Positions 38,043 to 47,128 are shown, counted from the first letter of the stretch. The stretch is DNA of 64,000 nt from Paracoccus sulfuroxidans (GCF_007830335.1 NZ_VLKU01000008.1:176171-240170), one strand, 5' to 3'. The notes: generated by a model from the letters alone, not told the origin. Program-made: numbers and translations.

Positions 38043-38882
38043 ATGCCTTTGTTGGAAATCCGCAATCTGACCGTCAGTTTCGACACCGCAACCGGCCCCT
38101 TCAAGGCCGTGGACGGCATCGACGCCCATGTCGATGAAGGCGAGGTTCTGGCCATCGTCGGCGAATCCGGCTCGGGCAAATCCGTGTCGATGCTGGCGAC
38201 GATGGGGCTTCTGCCCTCGACCGCCACGGTCTCGGCCGATGTCATGCGCTTCGATGGCCGCGACCTGCTGACCATGCCCGCGCGCGAGCGGCGCAAGCTG
38301 ATCGGCCGCGACATCACCATGATCTTTCAGGAACCGATGGCCAGTCTGAACCCCAGCTTCACCATCGGCTTCCAGATCGAGGAGGTGCTGCGCCAGCACC
38401 TGCGCCTTGGCCGCAAGGCCGCGCGGGACCGGGCGGTGGAACTGCTGTCCTCGGTCGGCATCCCGAACCCGGCCGAGCGGCTGAAATCCTATCCGCACCA
38501 GCTGTCGGGCGGGCAGAACCAGCGGGTGATGATCGCCATGGCGATTGCACTGAACCCGCGCCTGCTGATCGCCGATGAGCCGACGACGGCGCTGGACGTG
38601 ACCATTCAGAAGCAGATCCTCGACCTGCTGATGAAGCTGCAGGAACAACACCGCATGGGCCTGATCCTGATCACCCATGACATGGGCGTGGTGGCCGAAA
38701 CCGCCGACCGCGTCATGGTCCAGTACAAGGGCCGCAAGATGGAAGAGGCCGATGTGCTGACCCTGTTCGAGAACCCGAAATCCTCCTACACCCGCGCGCT
38801 TCTGTCGGCCCTGCCCGAGAATGCGACGGGGGACCGCCTGCCGACCGTGGGCGACTTCATTCCCGAAGGAGGTGTCGCATGA
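38043..38882 (+). CDS. dppD: Dipeptide ABC transporter ATPase DppD
   Basis: ATPase of 279 residues. Walker [10 protein letters not shown]-loop [15 protein letters not shown], signature [15 protein letters not shown] (GQNQ instead of the more common GMRQ), Walker [16 protein letters not shown]-loop ITHDMG. The C-terminal oligopeptide-transporter extension with [11 protein letters not shown] is present, although the family's four-Cys cluster is not. Overlaps dppF by 4 nt. Confidence 0.94.
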   Translation: MPLLEIRNLTVSFDTATGPFKAVDGIDAHVDEGEVLAIVGESGSGKSVSMLATMGLLPSTATVSADVMRFDGRDLLTMPARERRKLIGRDITMIFQEPMASLNPSFTIGFQIEEVLRQHLRLGRKAARDRAVELLSSVGIPNPAERLKSYPHQLSGGQNQRVMIAMAIALNPRLLIADEPTTALDVTIQKQILDLLMKLQEQHRMGLILITHDMGVVAETADRVMVQYKGRKMEEADVLTLFENPKSSYTRALLSALPENATGDRLPTVGDFIPEGGVA

Positions 38883-39730
38883 GCGAGGTCGTCATCGAAG
38901 GCCGCAATCTGACGCGCGACTATGTTTCGCGCGGCGGGATGTTCCGCGGTCCCGAAACCGTGCGCGCCCTGCATGGGATCAACTTCTCGGTCGAGCGTGG
39001 CAAGACGCTGGCCATCGTGGGCGAATCCGGCTCGGGCAAGTCGACGCTGGCGCGCATCATCACGCTGATCGACCCGGCGTCCGGGGGTGATCTGCTGATC
39101 GAGGGGCAGAAGATCGACATCTCGCGGCAGGCGGTAACGAAGGCGATGCGCTCGAAGGTGCAGATCGTTTTCCAGAACCCCTATGGCAGCCTCAACCCGC
39201 GCCAGAAGGTTGGCGACGTCCTGACCGAGCCGCTGATCCTGAACACCGACGTCCCCGCCGCCGAGCGGCGGGCGCGGGCGCAGGCCATGCTGGAGCGCGT
39301 CGGCCTGAAGGCCGAGCATTACAACCGCTATCCGCATATGTTCTCGGGCGGGCAACGCCAGCGGATCGCGATTGCGCGCGCCTTGATGCTGAACCCCGCG
39401 CTTCTGGTGCTGGACGAGCCGGTCTCGGCGCTGGACCTGTCGGTGCAGGCGCAGGTGCTGAACCTGCTGGCGGATCTGCAGGATGAATTCAACCTGACCT
39501 ATGTCTTCATCAGCCACGACCTGTCGGTGGTGCGTTACATCGCGGATGACGTGCTGGTGCTCTACAAGGGTGAGGTGGTGGAATACGGGCCCCGCGAGGC
39601 GGTCTTCAGCAATCCGCAGCACGATTACACCAAGAAGCTGTTCGCCGCGACCCCGGTCACCGATATCGAGGCGATCCGCGCCCGCGTCGCCCGCCGCAAG
39701 GCGGCCCGAGAGGCGATGGCGGCTGGCTGA
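38879..39730 (+). CDS. dppF: Dipeptide ABC transporter ATPase DppF
   Basis: Second ATPase, 283 residues. Walker [11 protein letters not shown]-loop [15 protein letters not shown], signature [15 protein letters not shown], Walker [20 protein letters not shown]-loop SHDLSVV, with the oligopeptide-transporter C-terminal extension ([17 protein letters not shown]). Last gene of dppABCDF; a strong terminator follows. Confidence 0.95.
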   Translation: MSEVVIEGRNLTRDYVSRGGMFRGPETVRALHGINFSVERGKTLAIVGESGSGKSTLARIITLIDPASGGDLLIEGQKIDISRQAVTKAMRSKVQIVFQNPYGSLNPRQKVGDVLTEPLILNTDVPAAERRARAQAMLERVGLKAEHYNRYPHMFSGGQRQRIAIARALMLNPALLVLDEPVSALDLSVQAQVLNLLADLQDEFNLTYVFISHDLSVVRYIADDVLVLYKGEVVEYGPREAVFSNPQHDYTKKLFAATPVTDIEAIRARVARRKAAREAMAAG

Positions 39731-39750
39731 ACCGCCCTGCCGAATGGATC

Positions 39751-39786
39751 AAGGGCCCGGCGCGTGGAAACGCCCGGGCCCTTTTT
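39751..39786 (+). terminator. Terminator of the dpp operon
   Basis: AAGGGCCCGG pairs with CCCGGGCCCTT around a short loop and is followed by TTTTT. The convergent protease gene ends 7 nt further on. Confidence 0.88.
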
Positions 39787-39792
39787 CATGGC

Positions 39793-41541
39793 TCACTCGC
39801 CCTGCCCGTTCCAGCGCCATGGCAGATCGGTGTCGACCAGCGGCGGCACGCTGCCGGGCCGGGCCGAGGCCTGCGCGGCCGCAACGATCTGCGCTCGCGA
39901 TTGCAGGTTGTCGCCCGCCGACAGTTTCCCCGACAGCCAGCGGGTGACCTGCGGCGCGGTGATGCTGGTGCCGGTCACCGTCTGCATCGCGCTGCCCCTC
40001 ACGCCCGGCAGGTTCAGCCCATAAGCGGCATTCCCCCGGTCCCCCGCCATAACGATATCGCCGCCCAATCCCGTATCGAGCAGTGAGCAGTAATGCGAGA
40101 TCGGCGCCCCCTGCCCCGGCACGGCGTTCAGGATCGCCGCCCCGGCCCGGATCTGCCGCGTCCCGCCCGCATAAGCGTTCAGCGTGCCATTGCGCCGCAC
40201 CAGACAGTCCGCAGGCTGCGGGTCACGGTCGATCCACAATCCGTCCGGTTGCCGGGCCTGATAGCGCGGATCGCGGAAGATCGTCTGCCGCCCGCCGCCG
40301 CGAAAGCCCGGGATCTTGTCATCGCGCTGGATATCGAAGCTGCAGGCACCGGAGGCCTTCACCAGCTTCAGCTGCCACAGCCCGACCGGCGCGCGGTCGC
40401 CCTGCTCTGGCCCCGTGGTCGGCGGCAGGATGACGGTCAGGCATTGCCGGAAGCCGTCCAGCACCGCCCTGCGCTGCAGCATGAAGCGCGCAAGCTCGCG
40501 CCCCCGGCTGTCCTTCAGCCGCGCGATCTGGCCCAGCGGCCCGTTCGGCGGCTGGAACGCGGTGGTGACCGATTGCCCGTTGGGCAGGGTCACGGCCAGC
40601 TTCAGCGCCTCGGGACAGGTCGGCTCGGGCGGGCCCCAGATCTCGACCTGGCTTTCGGTCGGATCGTCGGGCAGGATCTGCCAAGCCAGTTCCTGCCCCG
40701 GGGTCAGAACGGCGTGCAGCCGCTCCTCGCGCGAGTTTCCGACCGCAAGGACGAATTGCACCTGCCCCAGATCGGCACCAGCATGCTCGGCGATCAGGTC
40801 CTGCATCTGCTCCAGAAGCGAGCTGCCGTCCCGCGCCCCCGCCGTGATTCCGTAAGACAGGTTCACCACCATGCGTGGCTTGACCTTGGCGCCCGCGATC
40901 CGCGACATCTCCTGCGCCAGTTCACGCGCCCGCGCCACGATGAAGACCACCGCGATCTGGATGAACAGGGGCGAATAGCCGCCCGAGGTATCCGCCACCA
41001 CCCATTCCGGCAGCGAGACCGCTATCAGCGGATGGTTCAGCCCGGCCGCATCGCCGGGCTCATACCCCGCCGCGATGGTCGCGACTGCCGCGCCATGGCT
41101 TCGGTCCTGGATCAGCGTGGCCGCGCGGCCCAGCCATTGCGGGTCCATCTGGCCCAGCGCGCGATAGACGGAATCGCCATCGCGGTTGACCGGCCCGTCC
41201 GGCAGGCCGCGCAATTGATCGATGGTGGTGCCCCTGACCTCGCGCCCGAAAGGGATGTCGGTCTGCGTCACATCCTTGGCGGCATCCTGAATCCAGATGC
41301 TGGCACAGCGGCTGTAGCCATCGGGCGTGGTGAACAGCCGATGCGCGAAGGGAATCGCATGGTCGATCACCGCGACGATGGTCACCGCATCCAGATCCTC
41401 AGGAAGCGCATCGCGCGACAGCATCTCGGAGGGCAAGATAAGCCCCAACCCATCCGGCGGCGGAAGGCTGTCCAGGGGCGCGAACATCGGCAGATTGGCC
41501 AGAAGCGGCTCGAACGCGTCCAGTGTGGAAAGCGCGATCAT
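39793..41541 (-). CDS. Cytoplasmic subtilisin-like (S8) serine protease
   Basis: A 582-residue protein with an intact subtilase triad in the usual order: Asp60 in VAVIDHAIPFAH, His149 in DRSHGAAVATIAAG, and Ser526 in TGTSITAPQVTRWL, with the oxyanion Asn269 in AVGNS. About 250 residues between Asn and Ser exceed the common subtilase length and form an insertion of unknown fold (residues about 280-480). No signal peptide is seen, so it should act inside the cell or need a special exporter. Its ATG overlaps the stop of the small upstream gene as ATGA, so it is co-translated with it and with the PAP2-like gene. Substrate unknown. Confidence 0.9.
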   Translation of the reverse strand: MIALSTLDAFEPLLANLPMFAPLDSLPPPDGLGLILPSEMLSRDALPEDLDAVTIVAVIDHAIPFAHRLFTTPDGYSRCASIWIQDAAKDVTQTDIPFGREVRGTTIDQLRGLPDGPVNRDGDSVYRALGQMDPQWLGRAATLIQDRSHGAAVATIAAGYEPGDAAGLNHPLIAVSLPEWVVADTSGGYSPLFIQIAVVFIVARARELAQEMSRIAGAKVKPRMVVNLSYGITAGARDGSSLLEQMQDLIAEHAGADLGQVQFVLAVGNSREERLHAVLTPGQELAWQILPDDPTESQVEIWGPPEPTCPEALKLAVTLPNGQSVTTAFQPPNGPLGQIARLKDSRGRELARFMLQRRAVLDGFRQCLTVILPPTTGPEQGDRAPVGLWQLKLVKASGACSFDIQRDDKIPGFRGGGRQTIFRDPRYQARQPDGLWIDRDPQPADCLVRRNGTLNAYAGGTRQIRAGAAILNAVPGQGAPISHYCSLLDTGLGGDIVMAGDRGNAAYGLNLPGVRGSAMQTVTGTSITAPQVTRWLSGKLSAGDNLQSRAQIVAAAQASARPGSVPPLVDTDLPWRWNGQGE

Positions 41542-41795
41542 CGGTCTAAAACCGGAGGCATTGTCACCTCCGCTCCCTCTTGCCGAGGTTCGTCGAAGGC
41601 CGAGTCGATCAGCGCCTCCATCGCCTGCCGGTAATATCTGGCGCGGGTGTCATCCTCGGCCCGGCGCAATCCGTTGTAGCCACTCGGCGGGTAAAGCGAA
41701 TAGGCCAGCAGGGGCACGCTGTCCTGACGGAACCCTTCAGCCTCAGGCCCGGTTGCCGGAACCCAGGTCAAGGGCGTGTCGCGTTTCAGCTCCAT
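41538..41795 (-). CDS. Small acidic protein between PAP2-like and protease genes
   Basis: An 85-residue soluble protein starting MELKRDTPLTWVPATGPEAEG. It has no recognisable domain; the middle part SLYPPSGYNGLRRAEDD and a predicted helix ARYYRQAMEALIDSAFD are its main features. It overlaps the end of the PAP2-like gene by 10 nt and the protease start by 4 nt. This position suggests a partner of the protease, such as an inhibitor, chaperone or substrate adaptor; that is inference. TTG 41807 is an alternative start. Confidence 0.7.
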   Translation of the reverse strand: MELKRDTPLTWVPATGPEAEGFRQDSVPLLAYSLYPPSGYNGLRRAEDDTRARYYRQAMEALIDSAFDEPRQEGAEVTMPPVLDR

Positions 41796-42898
41796 CTCTC
41801 GCTCCAATCCTTGATGCCAGCCGCCCAGAGGGCGCTGGTCAGCGGCTCTTTCGGGGCCGAGGGCATGGCGTCGATGATCAGACTGGGATCGCCCCCCTGA
41901 AGCACCTCGCAGAGACGCGCCAGCGTGAAGTCACGGCTTTCGCCGGGCGCGGTCTCGCCCCATCTCTCGGCGCGGAAGTCAAAGCGCGGCAGTTTGGGCT
42001 TGGGCTTGCCCTTCTTGGGCGTGAAGGCACAGGCAGCGATGCGATGGGCGACCGTGATGCCCAGAAGCGCGCCCGCCACGCCATCGCTGGGGAAATGCAC
42101 CCCGGCGACCGTGCGGTTCATCGCGATCCGGGTGGCCATGCGGAAAAGCTGGCTGGTCGAGGTCACATTGGCCGGGGGCTTGCCCCCCGGTCCCGACAAG
42201 AGCGTCAGCAGCGTCGCCACCGCATAGGCCTGCGTCGCATGCCCGCTGGGATAGCTGCCATGCACAGGGGACGAGATCATCGGTTGCACCTTGTCGCTCA
42301 GCATGGCGGGGCGCGGCGCGGCAAAGGCCAGCTTGGCGCGCTGCACCAGCGAGGTCGACAGATCCATCGCCAGCGCGATCAGCATCTGGATCGAGTGGGC
42401 GCGCAGCCTGCCGATCGGCAGGATCGCCTCGAAGAAGGGCACGATGTCGGCGGCCTGCGTGTCGATCTCGGCCAGACGCTCGCCCCGCAACTGCGCATAG
42501 CCCATCATCAGCGGCAGTTCCTTGGCGAATTCGGCGTCGCTGGGCAGGCCGATGGTCATCAGGACCTGCTGTGTGCCGCTGGCGTCCCGGCCAAAGATCT
42601 TGACCTGCGTCAGCGGATCATCCTCAGACGGGGTGACCGAGAGGCTTTCCAGAAGCTCACTCATCAGGATCGCATGGGCGAATTCGGGCTCAAGCCGCCG
42701 CAGCCTTGCCAGCGGGTCCAGCTTTTCCCGCTGAGGCGTCGCCGCCACCGCAGGCTCATCGCCGACGATTCCCTCTCGGGCGATCATCAGCGCCATACCT
42801 AGCTGCGCGGTTGAAAAGCCGGCGCCTGCACTTTGCGCATTCTGCGCATTTTGTGCGTTCTGTGCATTTTGCGCATTCTGCGCGTTCAGCAATGCCAT
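41786..42898 (-). CDS. PAP2/vanadium-haloperoxidase-like protein with N-terminal NAQ repeat
   Basis: A 370-residue protein of the PAP2 / vanadium-dependent haloperoxidase superfamily. All three active-site motifs are visible: KLAFAAPRP, SYPSGHATQAYA and NRTVAGVHFPSD, which form the phosphate/vanadate pocket. It lacks membrane helices and a clear signal peptide, which favours the soluble haloperoxidase-like branch over lipid phosphatases; activity cannot be decided. The N-terminus holds six tandem Asn-Ala-Gln triplets. First gene of the run PAP2-like - small protein - protease, divergent from the regulator gene. Confidence 0.85.
   Translation of the reverse strand: MALLNAQNAQNAQNAQNAQNAQSAGAGFSTAQLGMALMIAREGIVGDEPAVAATPQREKLDPLARLRRLEPEFAHAILMSELLESLSVTPSEDDPLTQVKIFGRDASGTQQVLMTIGLPSDAEFAKELPLMMGYAQLRGERLAEIDTQAADIVPFFEAILPIGRLRAHSIQMLIALAMDLSTSLVQRAKLAFAAPRPAMLSDKVQPMISSPVHGSYPSGHATQAYAVATLLTLLSGPGGKPPANVTSTSQLFRMATRIAMNRTVAGVHFPSDGVAGALLGITVAHRIAACAFTPKKGKPKPKLPRFDFRAERWGETAPGESRDFTLARLCEVLQGGDPSLIIDAMPSAPKEPLTSALWAAGIKDWSERWS
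42833..42886 (-). repeat. Six tandem 9-bp repeats coding Asn-Ala-Gln
   Basis: Six near-identical 9-nt units (type AATGCGCAR, with AAC/GCA variants) run in frame near the start of the PAP2-like gene. Copy-number change would lengthen or shorten the peptide without a frameshift. Confidence 0.85.
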
Positions 42899-42942
42899 GA
42901 TTTTCTCTACCTCCCTTTGATTAAAAGTCTCGGTTTTACGCC

Positions 42943-42963
42943 GAACGCGCTATAATCGCGTTC
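42943..42963. promoter_or_regulatory. Inverted repeat enclosing a -10 box between divergent genes
   Basis: GAACGCG (42943-42949) and CGCGTTC (42957-42963) flank CTATAAT, which contains a perfect TATAAT. It lies 26 nt before the regulator start and 45 nt before the PAP2-like start on the other strand. A protein bound here would cover the promoter, so autorepression or joint control is likely. No good -35 is seen at 17 nt. Confidence 0.5.
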
Positions 42964-42988
42964 AGATTTTCGCCCTCTGGTAGACCGC

Positions 42989-44560
42989 ATGCAAGCAATC
43001 CTCAGTCTCATGGGCGCAGTCCATTTGCGTACCTCTGATGGTCGCGATCTGACCCCGCGTGGGCAGAAGGCCCGTGGGGCGCTTGCGCTGCTGGGTACCG
43101 CGCCTGATCTGAGGATGAATCGCGCCCGACTTCAGGATCAACTCTGGAGTGATCGCAGCGCACAGCAGGGATCGGACAGTCTGCGCCAGATGCTGCGCGA
43201 GCTGCGCGGATCGCTGCAGGAAAAGCGTGATCTGCTGATCACGGGCGTCGGCTGGGTGGGCCTCAATACCGAGCTTGTGCGCATCGACCTGACCCCGGTC
43301 TATGACGCCGGGGGTATGCCGCTGGAATTCGCCGCCGACATCGACATTCCCGACCCCGAATTCGACGACTGGCTGCGCGACATGCGTCTGCGCTTGACGC
43401 CCGAGGAGATGCATCCGGTTCAACCGCGCGATGGCCCCGACACCAGCCGCCTGTCCGAGCCCCAGCGCGCGCATTACGTCGTCTGGCTGGACCCCGTCGA
43501 AAGCAATGATTCCCATGCCCGCGTCATCGGCGAGATGATCGTGAACGAGGCCGCTGCGCGCGCCTGCGACATGATCCCCGCCGTGCTGGCGACCAGCCCG
43601 CCCGACCCCGGCCAAACCGTGGGCAGCTCGCTCAATGCCTTCTGCTATCCGCTGGGCCCGGATTGTTCGCTGATGATCATCATGCGCGACCTGCGCACCC
43701 GCGAGCAGTACTGGACCCGCCGCTTCACCATCCACCACGGAGAGATGACCGAGTCGATCCGCCACGCCGTCGCCCAGACGACGGTCGCACTGCTGGACCG
43801 GGCGCGCCGGACGGCCTCGACCGACTGGACCAGCTATCCGATCTGGGATGTCTTCAGCTATTCGCGGGACCGGCTGCTGTCGGCCGATCAGATGATCGCA
43901 CGGCAAGAGGAAGAGGCCCCGACCGGCGTCGGCATGGCGCTGCGGTCCTATCTGCGCAATACGCTGATCTTCGAACGCCTGACTGACGACCCCGAGACCT
44001 GCGCCGAAGAGGCGCTGACCTTCTCCTCCCAAGCACGGGCGCTGGCCCCGAACCATCCGGTCGTGCTGGCAGTCGCCTCGCTTTCCGCCTCGTGGCGGCG
44101 TGATGCCGTGGCGGCGCTGGAGCTGGCGCAGGCAGCGCTGCGGATCGATCCCGACAGCGAACTGGCCTGGAATGCGCTCTCCCAGGCCTATATCGACGTC
44201 GGCCGCGATGCCGAGGCGCTGGAAGCCGCCGAACACGGCGCGCGCGGTGCGCTGGCGGCCCTTGGGCCCTCCAGCTGGCTGATGCGACGCGCCGTGGCGC
44301 TGGTCCGGCTGGGCCGTCTGGGCGATGCCGAGAATGCGGCGGCCGCCGCCTATACCTTCTCGCCCGACAACCGGCCCTCGCTGCGCTTTCTTGCTGCCCT
44401 GCGCTACAATCGCGGCGATGAGGCCGGGGCCGCCGATGCCCTGCGTCGCCTGCGCCAGATCGAGCCCGACTTCAATCTGGAGCTGATGGCCGCGCCCGAC
44501 TACCCCGCCGCCACCTTGCGCACGGCGGGGCTTCTGGGCATCACCAAATCGGGCCTTTAG
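42989..44560 (+). CDS. SARP-like winged-helix regulator with TPR region
   Basis: A 523-residue cytoplasmic protein. Residues about 10-90 form an OmpR/SARP-type winged helix: RGQKARGALALLGTAPDLRMNRARLQDQLW, then SDSLRQMLRELRG. A middle domain (about 130-300) resembles the CadC/adenylate-cyclase-associated type of linker domain. The last 200 residues are helical repeats of TPR form (ALELAQAALRIDPDSELAWNALSQAYIDVGRDAEAL). Such proteins activate nearby gene clusters. Being divergent from the PAP2-like operon and convergent with the pentapeptide gene, it is the evident local regulator. No membrane helix or receiver domain. Confidence 0.8.
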   Translation: MQAILSLMGAVHLRTSDGRDLTPRGQKARGALALLGTAPDLRMNRARLQDQLWSDRSAQQGSDSLRQMLRELRGSLQEKRDLLITGVGWVGLNTELVRIDLTPVYDAGGMPLEFAADIDIPDPEFDDWLRDMRLRLTPEEMHPVQPRDGPDTSRLSEPQRAHYVVWLDPVESNDSHARVIGEMIVNEAAARACDMIPAVLATSPPDPGQTVGSSLNAFCYPLGPDCSLMIIMRDLRTREQYWTRRFTIHHGEMTESIRHAVAQTTVALLDRARRTASTDWTSYPIWDVFSYSRDRLLSADQMIARQEEEAPTGVGMALRSYLRNTLIFERLTDDPETCAEEALTFSSQARALAPNHPVVLAVASLSASWRRDAVAALELAQAALRIDPDSELAWNALSQAYIDVGRDAEALEAAEHGARGALAALGPSSWLMRRAVALVRLGRLGDAENAAAAAYTFSPDNRPSLRFLAALRYNRGDEAGAADALRRLRQIEPDFNLELMAAPDYPAATLRTAGLLGITKSGL

Positions 44561-44571
44561 ACGCGCACGCA

Positions 44572-45273
44572 TCAACACACCTCCACATCGAAGGAAATGG
44601 TCTGGGTCCCGTCCGGAAAGCTGGCCTCGACCCGGACCCTGCCGCGACCGGTCGCCACATACAGAAGCTGCTTTTGCGCCAGCCCATCGCCATCGGCGAC
44701 ATGGCGCAGAACGGTTTCGTCCCCCCAAAGCGAGGTCAGCTCAATCTCGGGCGGCGCCTCTTGCGAATAGCGCAGTTGCAACCGGTCGCTGCGGCGCATC
44801 TCAATGAGATCGCGGGGGTAGTCCATCGACAGCATATGCGTCTCGGCCCGCTGCGGCTGGGGAAAGCGCGTCGGAGGCGCGCCGATGGCCAGCGCCCGCT
44901 GCATCGTGTCGAGCCAGGTGCCGTCCAGACGCGAGCGTGACAGATCCGCCCCATCCAGCCGCGCCCCGGTCAGGTCACATTCGACCAGCACAGCATCGCG
45001 CAGATCCGCGTCCTTGAGGTCTGCCAGCCCCAGCTGCGCCGAACTGAGGTTCGCGCCCCGCATACGTGCCCTTTGCGCGCGCGCCGACCAGAGGCTGGCC
45101 CCCGTCAGCGTCGCGCCCTCCAGATCCGCATGGCTCAGGTTCGCATAGGACAGGTCGGCCCCGCTCAGCGCCAGCCCCGACATATCCAGATGCGACAGAT
45201 CCGCGCCGACAAGTCGCAATGACCCGCCCGTCGCGATCCGCCGCACCAGTTCCGAACGCGTAAAGTCGGCCAC
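44572..45273 (-). CDS. Pentapeptide-repeat protein
   Basis: A 233-residue protein. Residues about 18-120 are tandem pentapeptide repeats of A(D/N)LxX type (GADLSHLDMSGLALSGADLS, then ANLSHADLEGATLTGASL), forming a right-handed quadrilateral beta-helix of about four coils. The C-terminal 110 residues are a separate beta-rich domain without repeats, unknown to me. Known members range from DNA-gyrase mimics to secreted scaffolds, so function is open. It starts with GTG after GGAAGG and follows the caspase-like gene by 76 nt on the same strand. Confidence 0.87.
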   Translation of the reverse strand: MADFTRSELVRRIATGGSLRLVGADLSHLDMSGLALSGADLSYANLSHADLEGATLTGASLWSARAQRARMRGANLSSAQLGLADLKDADLRDAVLVECDLTGARLDGADLSRSRLDGTWLDTMQRALAIGAPPTRFPQPQRAETHMLSMDYPRDLIEMRRSDRLQLRYSQEAPPEIELTSLWGDETVLRHVADGDGLAQKQLLYVATGRGRVRVEASFPDGTQTISFDVEVC

Positions 45274-45349
45274 TCGCTACACCCTTCCTGATCGAGTTCC
45301 TGCGCAAATTCGTTGCCCGGAGAGTTGCCACCTCTCCGGGCGGGTGGGA

Positions 45350-46999
45350 TCAGTCGTCAATCGAGGAACTGATCCAGCTGCACTTCCTGAAACCTTTCGC
45401 ACATTCGATCTCGATCCCCTGACGCGCGGTCATGCGCCCGGTGTTGCTGCGGATGCAGTAGCCAAGCTCGGCCTCTCCGGGCAGCAGCCGCAGCTGCAAG
45501 GGTGCAGCACCCCGGGCGGACAGATCGCGCAGCAGCCGGGCCGAGATCTGGGCCATGTCATCCTGCACCGGGCGCAGGTCCCGCGGATGGGTGAGGTCGC
45601 GGCCCTCGGGCGCGTAGGCATGCGTCGGCGTGACGCTGACCACCCGGCGCAGGCTGCAATCGATGCGCAGGACCGTGCCGTCGCCAGTCAGCGCCACGCG
45701 CACCGCCCCCGCCTCGGGCGAGATGACGGGCGCGCCGTTCACCGACTGGCGGAACTGGACGATCACCTCATCAATCGCCGGCGCGATCACCTGACCGCTG
45801 CCCTGCAGGGTCGCCGCGCAGGACATGCCCAGCGCCACCCGGTCAAAGACCAGATCGATGTCGGGATGCACGAAGCCATAGCGCCGAAGGGCGGAACGGG
45901 CGCGGGCCACCAGCAGGCGCCGGTGCAGCCGCATATGCGGAACCTCTGCCCGCGCGCTGCGCTGCAACAGCAGTGAGACGCGACCGTCGGGCATGCAGGC
46001 CAGCTCCATCTGGCCGTGCCGCAGCTTCAGCCCCTCGGGGCCGATCTCACCCCGGCGCGCAAGGCCCAGATGTTCGATCACCGATTTCGCAATGGCCCCG
46101 TCCTCGGCCGCCGGGACAAGGCGCAGCAGGCCGAAATCGGCAGGCAGCGCGTCATGCGGTTCGCGAATCAGGCGGGTCTCGGGCTCGTACCAGCGCCACC
46201 ACCACCAATCGGTGGCGACCGGGGCCGATTGAAACCGGCTTTCCGCGAACAGCCGGTCGGCAGCCTCGTCCGAGCTGGCCCCGCAGGCGACCGCGACCGG
46301 CGCTTGCGCATGCGAGACGTCCCAGGACGCATCCAGCCAGGACTGGCTGAAGCTTTTGCCCATGCGCCAGTGCTGCCAGAAATAGCGCCCGTAATTCCCC
46401 GAATCCCAGGCCGAGCCGCCAAAGCCGAACATCATGCGCGTGCCGCGATTGGCCCGCCCCCAGGTGCAGATGGGGCTGTGCCCGTCACTAACGCGCATCG
46501 ACTCGCTGGCCGACCAGAAAAGGTAACGCAGCGACCTTTCGCCAAAGCTCATGTCGCGCGATGAGGTCGTGGCCCCGCTGCCGTCCCAGAGCGCGCCCAT
46601 GGGCGCATGGAAGGTCCCGTCCTCATCCGTGGCGCCGTGCCCGGCATGATAGAACACCCGCACCGCATCCATGTCATCGCTGAGGTCCTGCCCCTGCGCG
46701 ACGCCCTTGCCCGCATAGGTCCAGGATTTGACGCCCGCGTCACGGCGCCAGAAGTTCGGCGTGTCGTAGCGGTCGACCTCATCAAGGAAGCCACCGGCGT
46801 CCTGATGCGCCTCGTGCAGGGCCCCCGCCGCGCGGAAGCTTTCGATGCTGCAGGCGCCATAGATCTTTTCGCGATCCGGGGGCATTTCGGCTGCAAACTG
46901 GTCGCAGATGATGGCCGGATCGCCGCAGGGAGTCAGAAAAATGCCTTGCTCGGCATGAAGCAGGCGACACTGGCTAAAACTCGGTACAAAGTCATCCAT
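45350..46999 (-). CDS. Caspase-fold (DUF6345-like) protein with apparent Cys-to-Ser change
   Basis: A 549-residue protein. The first 270 residues recall the DUF6345 family: a strand ending in FYHAGHG (catalytic-type His), then LRYLFWSASES where relatives have a Cys after the Ala, then WGRANRGTRMMFGFGGSAWD and SWLDASWD. The expected Cys is Ser here, so the fold may be inactive or use Ser. The C-terminal 280 residues are beta-rich without known motif. No signal peptide. ATG 46999 has GAGGA upstream. It heads a pair with the pentapeptide gene. Assignment is from pattern memory and needs a profile search. Confidence 0.6.
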   Translation of the reverse strand: MDDFVPSFSQCRLLHAEQGIFLTPCGDPAIICDQFAAEMPPDREKIYGACSIESFRAAGALHEAHQDAGGFLDEVDRYDTPNFWRRDAGVKSWTYAGKGVAQGQDLSDDMDAVRVFYHAGHGATDEDGTFHAPMGALWDGSGATTSSRDMSFGERSLRYLFWSASESMRVSDGHSPICTWGRANRGTRMMFGFGGSAWDSGNYGRYFWQHWRMGKSFSQSWLDASWDVSHAQAPVAVACGASSDEAADRLFAESRFQSAPVATDWWWWRWYEPETRLIREPHDALPADFGLLRLVPAAEDGAIAKSVIEHLGLARRGEIGPEGLKLRHGQMELACMPDGRVSLLLQRSARAEVPHMRLHRRLLVARARSALRRYGFVHPDIDLVFDRVALGMSCAATLQGSGQVIAPAIDEVIVQFRQSVNGAPVISPEAGAVRVALTGDGTVLRIDCSLRRVVSVTPTHAYAPEGRDLTHPRDLRPVQDDMAQISARLLRDLSARGAAPLQLRLLPGEAELGYCIRSNTGRMTARQGIEIECAKGFRKCSWISSSIDD

Positions 47000-47108
47000 G
47001 TTTCAATTCCTCACGCATGACAGCGAGATGATGCGCCTCATCCGGAGCAAGGCAGCTGTTCGGTCCCTGAAGGCGAAATTGCCTCCTGCGACCCAAGGTA
47101 TTGAAGGT

Positions 47109-47128
47109 GGCGTGAATTGGGCGTGAAT
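47109..47128. promoter_or_regulatory. Direct repeat GGCGTGAAT with 11-bp period upstream of the caspase-like gene
   Basis: GGCGTGAAT occurs at 47109-47117 and again at 47120-47128. An 11-bp period is what SARP and other OmpR-type winged-helix activators usually bind, and such a regulator is encoded in the same island. About 110 nt upstream of the caspase-like start. Confidence 0.4.
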
